From Clostridium luticellarii (GTDB lineage Bacteria > Bacillota > Clostridia > Clostridiales > Clostridiaceae), in assembly GCF_002995845.1 (NCBI RefSeq), contig NZ_PVXP01000009.1:17777-81776 (forward strand): DNA of 64,000 bases. The letters run 5' to 3'. Positions within the stretch are counted from its first letter, which is position 1. Each line of letters opens with the position of its first letter. Made by a program: the position numbers and the translations under genes. The notes under the pieces were generated by a model. The model was not told the origin of the DNA. It saw only the letters and a list, made by a program, of their open reading frames with translations, and made no database searches. This document shows positions 32,419 to 43,030 of this stretch, piece after piece.

Positions 32419-32859
32419 ATGATAAATATTCATGCAAGAGTAAAACACCTTATTCAAAAATATGGGACAAGAAATCCAGCAAAAATCATTGCTTATTTGG
32501 GAATCAATTTACTATATGAAGATTTAGGAGAGGAAACTAAGGGGTTTTACATTAATTTAATCACAAATAAATATATAGTAGTAAATTCCAACCTAGATGA
32601 AGACGAAATAAGAATTATTTTAGCGCATGAGCTAGGACATGCTATGCTCCATTATCACAAGTCTACTTGCTATCTAAGAGAATATACATTATTCCCAAGA
32701 GGCAGAACTGAAAATGAAGCCAATAAGTTTGCTGCTGAACTGTTGATTGATGAAAAAGAGCTAGATGAATTTTTATTGTTAGATAATATATGCGTTGATC
32801 AATTAGCTTGTTATTATGGAGTTCCTAAGAAACTAATTGAGTATAAATTTAATAAATAA
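32419..32859 (+). CDS. ImmA/IrrE-family metallopeptidase
   Basis: About 147 residues from ATG 32419 (ribosome site AAGAGGTG). The zinc motif HELGHAMLHYH is at residues about 70-80, followed by the third-ligand region ENEANKFAAELLI. Such proteases cleave the ImmR-type repressor on DNA damage. It is adjacent to the repressor gene, the standard pair. Confidence 0.9.
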   Translation: MINIHARVKHLIQKYGTRNPAKIIAYLGINLLYEDLGEETKGFYINLITNKYIVVNSNLDEDEIRIILAHELGHAMLHYHKSTCYLREYTLFPRGRTENEANKFAAELLIDEKELDEFLLLDNICVDQLACYYGVPKKLIEYKFNK

Positions 32860-32865
32860 AAGAGC

Positions 32866-33066
32866 CTATTTTATAAGCCCTTTTAAATCCTTAATGCTCA
32901 TTTCATTTAAGGCTTTTTCTATTTGATTTTTAGGAATAACTTTAGATGTTAAATACAAAACCATTAATTCAAGTTTTTCTAAACGTCTTTGAAGTAAAAA
33001 TATAAGAATAATTAAAATAGGAATAATAAAAAAAGTATAAATATGTGTATACAAAATTTTCACCAC
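32866..33066 (-). CDS. Small membrane protein A
   Basis: Up to 66 residues with one hydrophobic span near the N-terminus (FFIIPILIILIFLLQ) and a charged helical tail. The exact start (GTG near 33066) is uncertain. It is similar in layout to the gene at 33081. Unknown role. Confidence 0.5.
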   Translation of the reverse strand: MVKILYTHIYTFFIIPILIILIFLLQRRLEKLELMVLYLTSKVIPKNQIEKALNEMSIKDLKGLIK

Positions 33067-33080
33067 CTTTGGAGGTATTC

Positions 33081-33293
33081 CTAGCTGTTTTGTTTGGAAT
33101 CAATTTTTAGTATTTCTTCATATGTGAGTTTACTTTGTTTCATTAATTCTTCTTCGGTATACATCATTTTCATAAGATTAATGACGTGATGTCTTATTAT
33201 TACAATGGACTGAAGATCACGCCAACCTACGTATAACGAAATTAATGCAATTATTATTAGTATAATAAGAAGAATAACCAAAATTATCACCAC
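33081..33293 (-). CDS. Small membrane protein B
   Basis: Up to 70 residues with one hydrophobic span (ILVILLIILIIIALISLYVG) and a charged tail (MYTEEELMKQSKLTYEEIL). With gene A it forms a tandem pair of single-span proteins on the minus strand within a plus-strand block. Ribosome site AAGGTGGTG. Confidence 0.5.
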   Translation of the reverse strand: MVIILVILLIILIIIALISLYVGWRDLQSIVIIRHHVINLMKMMYTEEELMKQSKLTYEEILKIDSKQNS

Positions 33294-33308
33294 CTTGGAG
33301 GTATTTAA

Positions 33309-33866
33309 ATGAGTTTTATAGATCCAAATTCAATCGATCTTAATTCTATAATCAAGCTAGCTTCTGCTTTTAAAGAGCTAACAGCTTTTGCTAATAATAT
33401 CAAGAATTTTTTTCAAAAAAACTTTTCTGAAAAAGATATAAAAGAACTATTAGACAAGATTGAGTCTAATGATGAACTTAAATTACAATTATATTATATC
33501 ACAGATAATGTAAATAAAGAACTAACTGTGAAAAAGATAAAATTATGGGTAAATGCCTGTAAAAATTTGTCTAACAATATCTACACAAATGAGGTATTTC
33601 TAAAAACGCTTAATAATATGAGCTATCTCGAATACATAGTCTTACAAAGTTATAGCGATAATCCTCAGCCCATAGATATACAATTAAAGAGTAGCACATT
33701 AATTGCTAAAAATAAACTTGTAGCTATGGGACTTCTTATAAATGAAAATTACATTAAAAAATCTAAATGGGAAGAATTAAATTCAGAAAAAGAAGTAGAA
33801 ACTGAATATATCCTATCTGAATTTGGAACCAAAATGCTTGAATTTTTATCTGATTATAAAAAATAA
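33309..33866 (+). CDS. Unknown helical protein
   Basis: A 185-residue protein with an N-terminal helical half and a C-terminal half resembling a winged helix (LEYIVLQSY; LIAKNKLVAMGLLINENYIK; YILSEFGTKMLEFL). The ribosome site TGGAGG is seven bases before the ATG. It is divergent from the small membrane genes with only about 15 bases between. Unknown. Confidence 0.65.
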   Translation: MSFIDPNSIDLNSIIKLASAFKELTAFANNIKNFFQKNFSEKDIKELLDKIESNDELKLQLYYITDNVNKELTVKKIKLWVNACKNLSNNIYTNEVFLKTLNNMSYLEYIVLQSYSDNPQPIDIQLKSSTLIAKNKLVAMGLLINENYIKKSKWEELNSEKEVETEYILSEFGTKMLEFLSDYKK

Positions 33867-33924
33867 CCATAGTATAAATCCACCAAATTCAGATTATACT
33901 AAATTATAGGAAGGAATGATATTC

Positions 33925-34245
33925 ATGGATAAAGAATCTTTATCTGCTATCAAACAACTATTAAAGGAGGAATTATCTCCAATTAAGTCCAAACTTGATA
34001 CTCTTGAGTCTCAGACATCAGAAAACACCCAAATACTTAAAGCTCTTAAATATAGTTCCGAAGTACATAAAGCCGAAGTTGACAAACTGAATAATCAAGT
34101 TGCAGAGATTCAAGGTACAGTTAAAAATCTATCTGATAAAATGGATAAAAATTTCTTCGATTTGAATGAAACAAATAAGTCTCTGCTTGAAATGTACGGT
34201 GCCCATGAAGCTGAGATAAGAACTTTAAGACGTAAACCAGTTTAA
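33925..34245 (+). CDS. Coiled-coil protein
   Basis: About 106 residues from ATG 33925 (ribosome site AGGAAGGAATG), starting MDKESLSAIKQLLKEELSPI. It is heptad-rich throughout and belongs to the widespread small coiled-coil proteins of clostridial phages. Unknown role. Compare 597-1052. Confidence 0.65.
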   Translation: MDKESLSAIKQLLKEELSPIKSKLDTLESQTSENTQILKALKYSSEVHKAEVDKLNNQVAEIQGTVKNLSDKMDKNFFDLNETNKSLLEMYGAHEAEIRTLRRKPV

Positions 34246-34323
34246 AATACTATTAATAGGAGTTAATTCTCCTATATATTTTTGGCGTACATAGAACTAG
34301 TGTTCTGTACCGGAGGGGATAAA

Positions 34324-34578
34324 GTGATAGCGACTTATAAAAATATTGTACAATTAAAAGATTTACAGTATGAAAAATATGCTGGAATAATAAAAATTAT
34401 AAATGCCTTTAACTTAGGTATTAAAACTACATATGACTTAGCAAAATACTTACATGTATCAGAAACATTTCTAAGAAACGCTATTAATTATTATAAAATC
34501 AAATATGGGCTCTACTTTGAAATAGATACATATATAGTGTATTTTAAGCCAAATTTAGGAGTAATGAAAAAATTTTAA
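34324..34578 (+). CDS. Small HTH-like protein upstream of the integrase
   Basis: About 84 residues from GTG 34324 (ribosome site CCGGAGGGGATAAA). A winged-helix-like region is seen (TTYDLAKYLHVSETFLRNAI). Position just upstream of a serine integrase is where directionality factors often occur, but nothing in the sequence proves that. Confidence 0.55.
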   Translation: MIATYKNIVQLKDLQYEKYAGIIKIINAFNLGIKTTYDLAKYLHVSETFLRNAINYYKIKYGLYFEIDTYIVYFKPNLGVMKKF

Positions 34579-34641
34579 TATCATAATATATTTTTGCTTT
34601 ATCAAGAAATATTAGTTTGTAATAAGGAGGGAAATATTCAC

Positions 34642-36285
34642 ATGAAAGCAGCCATATATTCAAGAAAATCAAAGTTCTCTGAAAAAGGAGAATCAGTGGA
34701 AAATCAAATAGAGATGTGTAAAGAATACTTGAACAGAAATTACACAAATATCGAAGAAATAAAAGTATATGAAGATGAAGGTTTCAGTGGTGGGAACATC
34801 AATAGGCCTGAATTTAAAAAGCTCCTTACTGATGCTAAAAAGAATAAATTTAATGTCCTTATATGTTATAGGCTTGATAGAATTTCCCGTAATGTTGCTG
34901 ACTTCTCAAATACAATAGAAGAGCTGCAGAGGCACAGTATAGACTTTATAAGTATAAAGGAGCAATTTGATACAAGTTCCCCCATGGGACGTGCCATGAT
35001 GAATATAGCTGCGGTATTTGCCCAGCTTGAGCGTGAAACCATTGCAGAACGTGTAAGAGACAATATGTTAGAGCTTGCTAAAACAGGAAGATGGCTTGGC
35101 GGTACTGCCCCAATTGGATACAAATCCGAAGCAGTAAAATACTTTAACCAGGACGGCAAAGACAAAAAGATGTTCAAACTGACACAAATTACCGAAGAAA
35201 TAGAAACTGTGAAGCTGATCTATAAACTTTATTTAGAAAAAAGAGGCTTTGCTTCCGTAGCAACCTATTTATGCAAAAATAAATATAAAGGTAAAAATGG
35301 TGGAGAATTTTCAAGGGCTACAGTAGAGCAAATTATAATTAACCCAGTATACTGCATAAGTGATGAGAATATATTTAATTGGTTTAAGGATGAAGGTGCC
35401 TTGACGTGTGGCAACCCTGATGGAGTGCATGGGCTTATGGTATATAACAAGAGAAATCAAGGCGGTAAGAAGCCAAATCCTATAGATCAATGGATTGTAG
35501 CAGTTGGTAAGCACGAGGGAGTCATTTCATCTAGCACATGGCTAAAATGCCAGAATATATTAAGAGAAAACAGAGCAAAGTCTTCTCCTAGATCCGGAAC
35601 GGGAAATAAATTTCTTTTATCCGGAATGGTAGTGTGTGGTGAATGCGGTTCCGGCATGTCTTCCTGGTCACACTACAATAAAAATAAAGATTTTATGGAG
35701 AGATATTATAGATGTAATCTAAGAAACAGAGCCAGCAATAGATGCAGGAACAAAATGCTCAACGCATATAAGGCAGAGGAATACGTGGAAAATTATTTAT
35801 TAGATTTAGATATGAGTACTTTATTGCATATGTACAAAAGTAATAAAAAAAGAGCCTTGAACAAAAACGCCGTAAAGAATCAATTGTCCAAATTGAAAAA
35901 GCAACTTGACAAGAATAATAAAATAATTAAAGGCCTGGTGAGAAAATTTGCCTTAATAGGAGAAGACACCAAATTAATTCAAATAGTGAAAACTGAGATA
36001 GATAATACGAATATAGAAAATGATGAAATAAAAAACAAAATATCTGAATTGACAACTTCAATGGAATCTTTTGAAATAAGAGAGGAATTTGTAGGTATTG
36101 TAAAAGAGGCTTTATCAAACTTTAAAAAGTTCTATAAACTGGTAGATATAGAAGCTAAAAGAGTTTTGATAAAATCATTAGTAAAAAATATTGTGTGGCA
36201 TGGCAACACTGAAACCATAGAGATAAACCCAATAACAAACAATAAACCACTGCCTCAAGGTACTGTAAAAAGGCGTAGTAATTAA
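34642..36285 (+). CDS. Large serine integrase
   Basis: About 547 residues from ATG 34642 (ribosome site AAGGAGGGA). The catalytic domain starts MKAAIYSRKSKFSEKGESVE (serine at the YSRKS motif) and contains RLDRISRNVADFSNT and the SSPMGRAMMNIAAVFAQLER helix. The recombinase domain follows, then a zinc ribbon (CGECGSGMSS with CNLRNRASNRC) and a coiled-coil region. It catalyses site-specific insertion and excision. It ends almost at the host junction, as usual for such prophages. Confidence 0.95.
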   Translation: MKAAIYSRKSKFSEKGESVENQIEMCKEYLNRNYTNIEEIKVYEDEGFSGGNINRPEFKKLLTDAKKNKFNVLICYRLDRISRNVADFSNTIEELQRHSIDFISIKEQFDTSSPMGRAMMNIAAVFAQLERETIAERVRDNMLELAKTGRWLGGTAPIGYKSEAVKYFNQDGKDKKMFKLTQITEEIETVKLIYKLYLEKRGFASVATYLCKNKYKGKNGGEFSRATVEQIIINPVYCISDENIFNWFKDEGALTCGNPDGVHGLMVYNKRNQGGKKPNPIDQWIVAVGKHEGVISSSTWLKCQNILRENRAKSSPRSGTGNKFLLSGMVVCGECGSGMSSWSHYNKNKDFMERYYRCNLRNRASNRCRNKMLNAYKAEEYVENYLLDLDMSTLLHMYKSNKKRALNKNAVKNQLSKLKKQLDKNNKIIKGLVRKFALIGEDTKLIQIVKTEIDNTNIENDEIKNKISELTTSMESFEIREEFVGIVKEALSNFKKFYKLVDIEAKRVLIKSLVKNIVWHGNTETIEINPITNNKPLPQGTVKRRSN

Positions 36286-36549
36286 TGCTATTCTTGTTTG
36301 TGTTTTTGTAGTGGTTGTATCCGCTCCCTGACCTGTAGTAAGATCTATATTTATGCCCTGTTCTTTGAACATACCCTTGTTTATTGCCACATACATAGGT
36401 GCATAAAATGCAGATCTTGCTACCTCATTCAATTTTATATTAACTACAGAACTAGTATCTTTTTTACCATTTCCACAGGCTGTAAAAATAGTAATCACAA
36501 ATATAAAACACAGTAAAATAGAATAGACACCAAATTTTTTTCTTATCAT
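36178..36549 (-). pseudogene. ABC transporter solute-binding lipoprotein, 5' part cut by the prophage
   Basis: The first ~85 residues are a genuine SsuA/TauA-type binding protein: signal peptide ending in the lipobox FTAC, then LNEVARSAFYAPMYVAINKG and MFKEQGINIDLTTGQGAD. After about position 36,310 the frame runs into phage DNA and ends within the integrase gene region. The start is ATG 36549 behind GGAGGG. Its ATPase and permease partners are at 41.3-42.9 kb. Excision of the prophage would restore it. Confidence 0.85.
36290..36330. other. Right prophage attachment junction (approximate)
   Basis: Just beyond the integrase stop the minus strand becomes readable as a solute-binding protein gene (reading GQGADTTTT and upstream), so the crossover lies in about 36,300-36,325. 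The exact core cannot be found because the other end of the prophage is outside the window. Confidence 0.7.
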
Positions 36550-36667
36550 ATACCCTCCGAAAACCAATTTTGATATCCATTCATAATATGACTGACACTA
36601 ACATTATGTTAAAGCTTTTTTTAAGCACAATACATTGCAATTAAAAATTAATAGTAAAAAGTATATA

Positions 36668-36708
36668 GTAATGAAGGTTCTCGGTTGAATGCCGAAGACC
36701 TTCATTAC
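36668..36708 (-). terminator. Strong terminator after the activase gene
   Basis: GTAATGAAGGT (36668-36678) and ACCTTCATTAC (36698-36708) are perfect complements with an inner TCGG/CCGA stem. T-rich sequence follows on the minus strand. Confidence 0.8.
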
Positions 36709-36722
36709 CTGTCAATTGTCAA

Positions 36723-39700
36723 TTACTTGTTTCCGTCCTCCACAAGTACTGCCTGGGGAATCAGTTTATTTTTGCGGCTCTCTACTGTTACTTCGTCCTC
36801 CATGGATTTAAACGCCACGGACAACATAAGTTTAAGCCTGTTTAACTGATTCACTTCACTTGCACCTGGATCATAATCTATAGTGGCAATATTGCTTCCT
36901 GGATACCTTCTCTTTAACTCTTTTATCATTCCTTTACCTGTCACATGGTTTGGCAGACACGCGAAAGGCTGCATGCATACAATATTCTTGGCTCCATTTT
37001 TTATCAGCTCTATCATTTCAGCAGTCAGAAGCCAGCCTTCTCCTGTTTCATTTCCAATAGACAGTACCTTGGAAGCATCTCCTGCCAATTCGTCAATACC
37101 AGATGGCGGCAAAAATCTCTTGCTGTTTTTCAGAGCATTTTTCATGTGGCGTCTGAAATATTCAATAAATTTTATTGCCCCGCCTTTTATAATGGTATCC
37201 AGATAACTTCCGGATAAATATCTGTACTTAAATTTGGCATCATAAGCACAATAAAGCAAGAAATCCGTTAGATCAGGAACTACTGCCTCAACTCCTTCTT
37301 TTTCCAGAGTATCCACAATATTGTTGTTGGCAGTTGGATGAAATTTAACCAGTATCTCTCCAACTACCCCTACTCTAGGTTTTCGTACATCGGTTATTTC
37401 CAGGTTATCAAAATCCTTCACTATGTTGTAGATATTTTCCTTAAACTCTCTGTGAATTCCATTGGCAACATTTTTCTTACACTTTTCAACCCATTTTTTA
37501 TAGAGCAAATCTGCAGAGCCGGCTGTCTTTTCATAAGGTCGCACTCTATACAGCACTCTCATAAATAAATCTCCATATAAAAGCGCCATCATGGATTTAT
37601 TTATGAGTTTTGCAGTAATTTTAAATCCCGGATTTTTTTCCATCCCCACCACATTAAGTGATATGACCGGTATATTTTTCATGCCTGCTTCTTTTAATGC
37701 CTTTCTCAAAAAACCTATATAATTGGTTGCCCTGCATCCCCCACCGGTCTGGGACATTATTACAGAGGTATTGTTCAAATCGTATTTCCCGGACTTAAGA
37801 GCTTCTATAAGCTGTCCCACCACCATTATGGAAGGATAACATGCATCGTTGTTCACATATTTCAGACCCTCGTCAACAGCTCTTTTATCTACTGAAGGCA
37901 GCACCTGCAAATTATAACCTGAATTTCTAAATGCCTCCTGCAAAAATTGAAAATGTATAGGTGACATTTGAGGACACAATATGGTATGATTTTTTTTCAT
38001 CTCTTTGGTAAATACTATCTTCTTATATTCATCCTTAACTCTATGAGCTTTAAATCCTGCCTTTTCTCTCTCCTCAATGGCTGCTTTTAAGGAACGTATC
38101 CTTATCTTAACCGCTCCCAGGTTACTTCCCTCATCAATTTTCAATACTGTATATATCTTTTCATACTTGTTGAGTATTTCCTGGGCTTGATCCGTAGTAA
38201 CTGCATCCAGTCCGCATCCAAAAGAATTCAACTGTATAAGTTCTAGATTATCCTGGGTAGTCACAAAACTTGCCGCAGCATACAGCCTGGAATGATATAC
38301 CCATTGGTCCACTACACGAAGCGGCCTTTCCACCACTCCCAAATGAGCTACTGAATCTTCAGTAAGTACTGCCATACCATAGGAAGTGATTATATTGGGT
38401 ATCCCATGATTTATCTCAGGATCAATGTGATATGGTCTTCCTGCCAATACTATACCTTTCTTCCCGGTATCTTTAATATATTTTAATACTTCCTCCCCTT
38501 TTGCCCTTATTTTCCTTTTCACTTTTTTATCTTCTTCATAGGCCATGTCTACAGCACTGAATATCTCTTTTTCAGGTATGTTAAATTCCTTTAATTCTTC
38601 TACAAGCCGTTTTTTAAGCCTCTCTTTATTATCAAGCGGCAAAAATGGATTTTTAAAATTGATATGTTTTTCCCTTATTATATCCATATTATTTTTTATG
38701 ACTTCTGGATAAGAGGTCACCATTGGGCAGTTGTAATTATTGTTTGCTTTTTCCTGCTCCTTCTGCTCATAAGGTATACAAGGATAAAATATAAAATTTA
38801 TTCCCCTCTGTATCAGATTCATTATATGTCCATGTACTATTTTTGCCGGATAGCAAGCTGATTCAGAAGGTATAGTTTCTATGCCAAGCTCATAAATATG
38901 TTTTGAAGATCGAGCCGACAATTCCACTCTAAACCCCAGTCTGGTAAAGAAAGTAAACCAGAATGGATAATTTTCGTATATATTTAAAACCCTGGGTATA
39001 CCTACTTGTCCTCTCTTTGCCTCGGCTTTTTTAAGAGGTATATAATCAAATATTGTTTTATATTTATAGTCAAAGAGATTGGGAATATCTGAAACCTTGT
39101 TTTCCAGTCCAGCTCCCCTTTCACACCTATTTCCCGATATAAATTCCTTTCCATCAGAAAATTTGTTTATAGTAATGAGACAATTATTTGCACATTTTCC
39201 ACATCTTCGCCTAGTTACCTCTGTTGAAAATTTATCTAGTTCAGCCAGCGTAAGCAATGTTGTCTTATGCTGTGGTTCAAATCTTTCCCTGGAAATAATG
39301 GCAGCACCAAAAGCTCCCATAAGTCCTGCTATATCCGGTCTTACAACTTCCCGTCCGGATATGAGTTCAAATGCTCTTAATATGGCATTGTTGTAAAATG
39401 TACCTCCCTGAACTATTATTTTTTTGCCAAGTTTCTCAGGATCCCTTATCTTTATTACTTTAAATAGTGCATTTTTTATGACCGAATAGGAAAGTCCCGC
39501 TGAAATATCCCCTACAGAAGCCCCTTCTTTTTGAGCCTGCTTAACCCTTGAATTCATAAATACAGTACATCTGGACCCCAAATCCACAGGTCTTTTAGAA
39601 GTTTCCGCGGACTTCGCAAAATCTTTTACATTCATATTTAAGGATTTGGCAAAAGTTTCTATAAAAGACCCACATCCGGATGAACAAGCTTCATTAAGCA

Positions 39701-41018
39701 TTATACTGTCAATTACTCCATCTTTTATTTTAAGGCATTTCATATCCTGCCCGCCAATATCCAATATGAAATCTACTCCTGGTTGAAAGAATTCTGCTGC
39801 TTTATAGTGAGCAATGGTCTCAACCTCACCTACATCTACACCCAAAGCTGCTTTTACAAGTCCTTCACCATATCCTGTAACTGTTGAATTTAATATTTTC
39901 ACACCTTCAGGCAGTTTCTTATACAGATCTTTTAATATCTCCACTGTGGATTTTAAGGGATTCCCTTTGTTGCTTCCATAAAAAGAGTACAATAAATTTC
40001 CATATTCATCAGTCAAAGCTGCCTTAGTAGTAGTAGAACCTACATCTATTCCCAAATAACAGTTTCCATTAAAACCATCCAGATTCCCTTTTTTAACTGA
40101 ATTCTTACTGTGCCTTTTTTCAAATTCTCTCAATTCATTTTCATCTTTAAAAAGAGGTCTCAGTATTCCCACCTCATCACCGCAGGACCTATTTAAATTA
40201 GGAAGCCTGTCTATTAAAGTTTTAAAAGAGATAGGCTCTTTATCCTTAGATGAAATAGCAGCACCAAGCGCCACAAACAGTTGAGAGTTCTCCGGAAAAA
40301 TCACCTGCTCATCTGTAAGCTTTAAAGTCTCTATAAATCTCTTCCTGAGCTCAGATAAAAAATACAATGGTCCTCCTAAAAACGCCACATTTCCTTTTAT
40401 AGATTTTCCACAAGCAAGCCCACTTATAGTCTGATTTACTACTGACTGAAATACAGATACCGCAATATCTGCCTTATCAGCCCCTTCATTTAGAAGTGGC
40501 TGCACATCAGTTTTGGCAAACACACCGCATCTAGCCGCTATGGGATAAATTACCTTATAATTTTTAGCCAGTTCATTTAATCCACTGGCATCCGTCTGAA
40601 GGAGAGAAGCCATCTGATCTATAAATGCTCCAGTTCCTCCCGCGCAGGTTCCGTTCATTCTCTGATCAATTCCACCGTCAAAAAATGTTATTTTGGCATC
40701 TTCACCGCCTAATTCTATTGCAACATCAGTGTCCGGAATAAACCTCTCTATAGTATTGGTGCAGGCTACAACTTCCTGTATAAAAGGTATGTCAAGCCAT
40801 TTAGATACGGACATTCCTCCTGACCCTGTAACCATTATAGTGATATCTGAATCCTTTAGCTTTACATAGGCATCTTTAATAACTTTAGCTATAGTACTTT
40901 TTATATCAGAAAAATGCCTCTGATACTTTTGATATATTATACTGTCTTTTATATCTGATATCACTATTTTTACTGTAGTTGAACCTATATCAAGACCTAC
41001 GTGAAATAAATTTTTCAT
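36723..41018 (-). CDS. BadF/BcrA-type acyl-CoA enzyme activase, large multidomain
   Basis: A 1431-residue protein. Two ASKHA ATPase domains occur: residues about 1-260 ([28 protein letters not shown]) and about 320-580 ([33 protein letters not shown]). Then a Cys cluster (RCGKCANNC), a DUF2229-like region and a C-terminal activase-associated domain follow. Family members use ATP to drive electrons to 2-hydroxyacyl-CoA dehydratases or benzoyl-CoA reductases; this long clostridial form has no proven partner. It is divergent from the ABC transporter genes and shares their promoter region. Confidence 0.85.
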   Translation of the reverse strand: MKNLFHVGLDIGSTTVKIVISDIKDSIIYQKYQRHFSDIKSTIAKVIKDAYVKLKDSDITIMVTGSGGMSVSKWLDIPFIQEVVACTNTIERFIPDTDVAIELGGEDAKITFFDGGIDQRMNGTCAGGTGAFIDQMASLLQTDASGLNELAKNYKVIYPIAARCGVFAKTDVQPLLNEGADKADIAVSVFQSVVNQTISGLACGKSIKGNVAFLGGPLYFLSELRKRFIETLKLTDEQVIFPENSQLFVALGAAISSKDKEPISFKTLIDRLPNLNRSCGDEVGILRPLFKDENELREFEKRHSKNSVKKGNLDGFNGNCYLGIDVGSTTTKAALTDEYGNLLYSFYGSNKGNPLKSTVEILKDLYKKLPEGVKILNSTVTGYGEGLVKAALGVDVGEVETIAHYKAAEFFQPGVDFILDIGGQDMKCLKIKDGVIDSIMLNEACSSGCGSFIETFAKSLNMNVKDFAKSAETSKRPVDLGSRCTVFMNSRVKQAQKEGASVGDISAGLSYSVIKNALFKVIKIRDPEKLGKKIIVQGGTFYNNAILRAFELISGREVVRPDIAGLMGAFGAAIISRERFEPQHKTTLLTLAELDKFSTEVTRRRCGKCANNCLITINKFSDGKEFISGNRCERGAGLENKVSDIPNLFDYKYKTIFDYIPLKKAEAKRGQVGIPRVLNIYENYPFWFTFFTRLGFRVELSARSSKHIYELGIETIPSESACYPAKIVHGHIMNLIQRGINFIFYPCIPYEQKEQEKANNNYNCPMVTSYPEVIKNNMDIIREKHINFKNPFLPLDNKERLKKRLVEELKEFNIPEKEIFSAVDMAYEEDKKVKRKIRAKGEEVLKYIKDTGKKGIVLAGRPYHIDPEINHGIPNIITSYGMAVLTEDSVAHLGVVERPLRVVDQWVYHSRLYAAASFVTTQDNLELIQLNSFGCGLDAVTTDQAQEILNKYEKIYTVLKIDEGSNLGAVKIRIRSLKAAIEEREKAGFKAHRVKDEYKKIVFTKEMKKNHTILCPQMSPIHFQFLQEAFRNSGYNLQVLPSVDKRAVDEGLKYVNNDACYPSIMVVGQLIEALKSGKYDLNNTSVIMSQTGGGCRATNYIGFLRKALKEAGMKNIPVISLNVVGMEKNPGFKITAKLINKSMMALLYGDLFMRVLYRVRPYEKTAGSADLLYKKWVEKCKKNVANGIHREFKENIYNIVKDFDNLEITDVRKPRVGVVGEILVKFHPTANNNIVDTLEKEGVEAVVPDLTDFLLYCAYDAKFKYRYLSGSYLDTIIKGGAIKFIEYFRRHMKNALKNSKRFLPPSGIDELAGDASKVLSIGNETGEGWLLTAEMIELIKNGAKNIVCMQPFACLPNHVTGKGMIKELKRRYPGSNIATIDYDPGASEVNQLNRLKLMLSVAFKSMEDEVTVESRKNKLIPQAVLVEDGNK

Positions 41019-41090
41019 AATTGATCACCTTTTAAAATTAATAATTTAGACCAAATTCATAGACTTTAAAATGACATAATATCTCTTTGA

Positions 41091-41138
41091 TTGCAGATAC
41101 ATGTACCTATATTATAACATATGTACATGTATCTGCAA
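41091..41138. promoter_or_regulatory. 16-bp inverted repeat with overlapping divergent promoters
   Basis: TTGCAGATACATGTAC (41091-41106) and GTACATGTATCTGCAA (41123-41138) are perfect complements separated by 16 bases. On each strand TTGCAG within one arm is followed 16 bases later by TATAAC or TATAAT in the spacer, giving face-to-face promoters for the activase gene and the ABC genes. Each arm also contains ACATGT. One regulator could control both directions. The rest of the 306-base gap (41019-41324) shows nothing else. Confidence 0.75.
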
Positions 41139-41324
41139 TTCTAATATATTCTCCACTTTTTGATCTTATAACAAGGTTGTGAATAATATGGATTTTTAAC
41201 ACCATATTGTACTGATTCATATACTAAATTATAATTAAATTTTTTATACCTATTCAATAAGTAGAATCTAGATTAAATGGAGTTCCTCCATGCAAATAAA
41301 ACACAGTTGTTGGGAGATGATATA

Positions 41325-42083
41325 TTGAATAAATTAGTGGTAAATAACATTTACATGAATTATCATTCACCTAAAAGCTCTACTAAAGCATTGGAAAACA
41401 TAAGTTTTACTGTAGATAAAGGTGAATTTTTAAGTATAGTAGGTCCCTCTGGATGTGGTAAAACCACTCTTCTAAATATAATATCAGGCATCGTAAAACC
41501 TTCTTCCGGTGAAATATATATAGACAATGAAAAATTAACTTCTTTTTCTTCAAAAATGGGGTATATGTTCCAAAAAGATCAATTGTTTCAGTGGCTCAAT
41601 GTATGGGATAATGTATTCCTCAGCATTAAAATACAGCATAAGCCTGTAGGTAAATATAAAGATAAAATAACTTCCATGTTAAAAAATTACGGTCTATGGG
41701 ATTTCATTCATCATTACCCGGAAGAATTATCCGGAGGTATGAGACAAAAAGTAGCTTTAATAAGAACTCTGGCACTGGAGCCAGAATTTCTATTACTGGA
41801 TGAGCCTTTTTCATCACTGGATTATCAAACCAGATTAAATATAAGTGATGAAATATTTAGGATAATAAAAAAAGAGGGCAAAACTGCCATAATGGTGACC
41901 CATGATATTTCAGAAGCCATATCAATGTCAAACAGAGTGGTAGTTCTTTCAAAAAGGCCTGCAAAATTAAAAAAGATATACAACATAGATTTTGAAAAGC
42001 ATCATGATTCACCCCTAAAATCCAGGGAGGATCCCAAGTTCAGAATTTACTTCAACAGTATTTGGAAGGAGTTGAATCATTAA
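41325..42083 (+). CDS. ABC transporter ATPase (SsuB/TauB type)
   Basis: About 252 residues from TTG 41325 (GGGAG upstream); an ATG at 41277 lacks a ribosome site. Walker A is GPSGCGKTTL, the Q-loop MFQKDQLFQW, signature LSGGMRQKVALI and Walker B LLLDEPFSSLD, with H-loop VTHDISEA. It energises import of a sulfonate, nitrate or similar anion. It pairs with the permease that follows. Confidence 0.9.
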   Translation: MNKLVVNNIYMNYHSPKSSTKALENISFTVDKGEFLSIVGPSGCGKTTLLNIISGIVKPSSGEIYIDNEKLTSFSSKMGYMFQKDQLFQWLNVWDNVFLSIKIQHKPVGKYKDKITSMLKNYGLWDFIHHYPEELSGGMRQKVALIRTLALEPEFLLLDEPFSSLDYQTRLNISDEIFRIIKKEGKTAIMVTHDISEAISMSNRVVVLSKRPAKLKKIYNIDFEKHHDSPLKSREDPKFRIYFNSIWKELNH

Positions 42084-42085
42084 TT

Positions 42086-42886
42086 ATGGATTATATAAAA
42101 GAACGAGAATCATATTTAAAAAATGTTATAGTAAGGAAGAAAAAAGTCATAATAAGCAGAGTGACGATTTTAATAGCTTTTTTTGCACTATGGGAGATTG
42201 CCGGGGATTGGGGATGGATAGATCCTTTTCTCACCAGTACCCCCTCCAGAATGCTGAAAAACCTTATAAAACTATATGTGGAAGGAAATTTATTTAAACA
42301 TATCGGAATAACTTGTGTTGAAACAATACTGGGTTTTTTACTCAGTACACTTATAGGCACCTTTGTGGCTGTACTTCTCTGGTGGTCTGACTTTATTTCA
42401 GATGTACTGGATCCCTATGTGGTGGTATTGAACGCTCTTCCAAAAGTTGCCCTGGCACCTATAATAATATTTTGGGTAGGCAATGGAATGCCTGCTATCA
42501 TTTTGGTAACTGTATTGATTTCAGTGATTGTAACCATACTGACTGTATTAAGCGGATTCAAGGAAGTGGATAATGATAAAATTAAGCTTCTCCAGACTTT
42601 TGGTGCATCAAAATTTCAAATTTTAACCTATCTTATAATTCCGGCCTCCATACCAACTCTAGTATCCTCCCTTAAGATAAACGTCGGACTTTCCTGGGTA
42701 GGAGTCATAATGGGAGAGTTCCTGGTGGCAAAAGAAGGTCTGGGATTCCTGATAATATATGGTGGACAGATATCCCAGCTTGACACAGTCATGCTGAGCA
42801 TAATAATTCTTTCTATTTTAGCTTACGGAATGTATGAAGCTGTATCAATAGCTGAAAAGAAACTGAGAAAAATTATGTTTCACTAA
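42086..42886 (+). CDS. ABC transporter permease (SsuC/TauC type)
   Basis: About 266 residues with five or six hydrophobic spans and the EAA-type loop (LKLLQTFGASKFQILTYLII). The start is ATG 42086; its ribosome site is only fair, and translation may be coupled to the overlapping ATPase end. A terminator follows. Confidence 0.9.
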   Translation: MDYIKERESYLKNVIVRKKKVIISRVTILIAFFALWEIAGDWGWIDPFLTSTPSRMLKNLIKLYVEGNLFKHIGITCVETILGFLLSTLIGTFVAVLLWWSDFISDVLDPYVVVLNALPKVALAPIIIFWVGNGMPAIILVTVLISVIVTILTVLSGFKEVDNDKIKLLQTFGASKFQILTYLIIPASIPTLVSSLKINVGLSWVGVIMGEFLVAKEGLGFLIIYGGQISQLDTVMLSIIILSILAYGMYEAVSIAEKKLRKIMFH

Positions 42887-42893
42887 AAGTCCT

Positions 42894-42925
42894 GTTAAAA
42901 TGCCGTCATGGCATTTTAACTTTTT
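42894..42925 (+). terminator. Rho-independent terminator after the permease
   Basis: GTTAAAATGCC and GGCATTTTAAC (42894-42904/42910-42920) form a perfect 11-bp stem with a five-base loop, followed by five T residues. Confidence 0.9.
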
Positions 42926-43030
42926 CCATAAAAATAAATTGTCACGAAATACTTTGGAATATTTTCTAAAAAAATGGATATAAATTTATTAATGAGACAC
43001 CAAATAACATATGATCTGAGGAGGAGTAAA

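Noticed and set aside
36178..36305. Last 40 residues of the solute-binding frame as functional protein
   Set aside because: They are translated from phage DNA overlapping the integrase gene and carry no family similarity.
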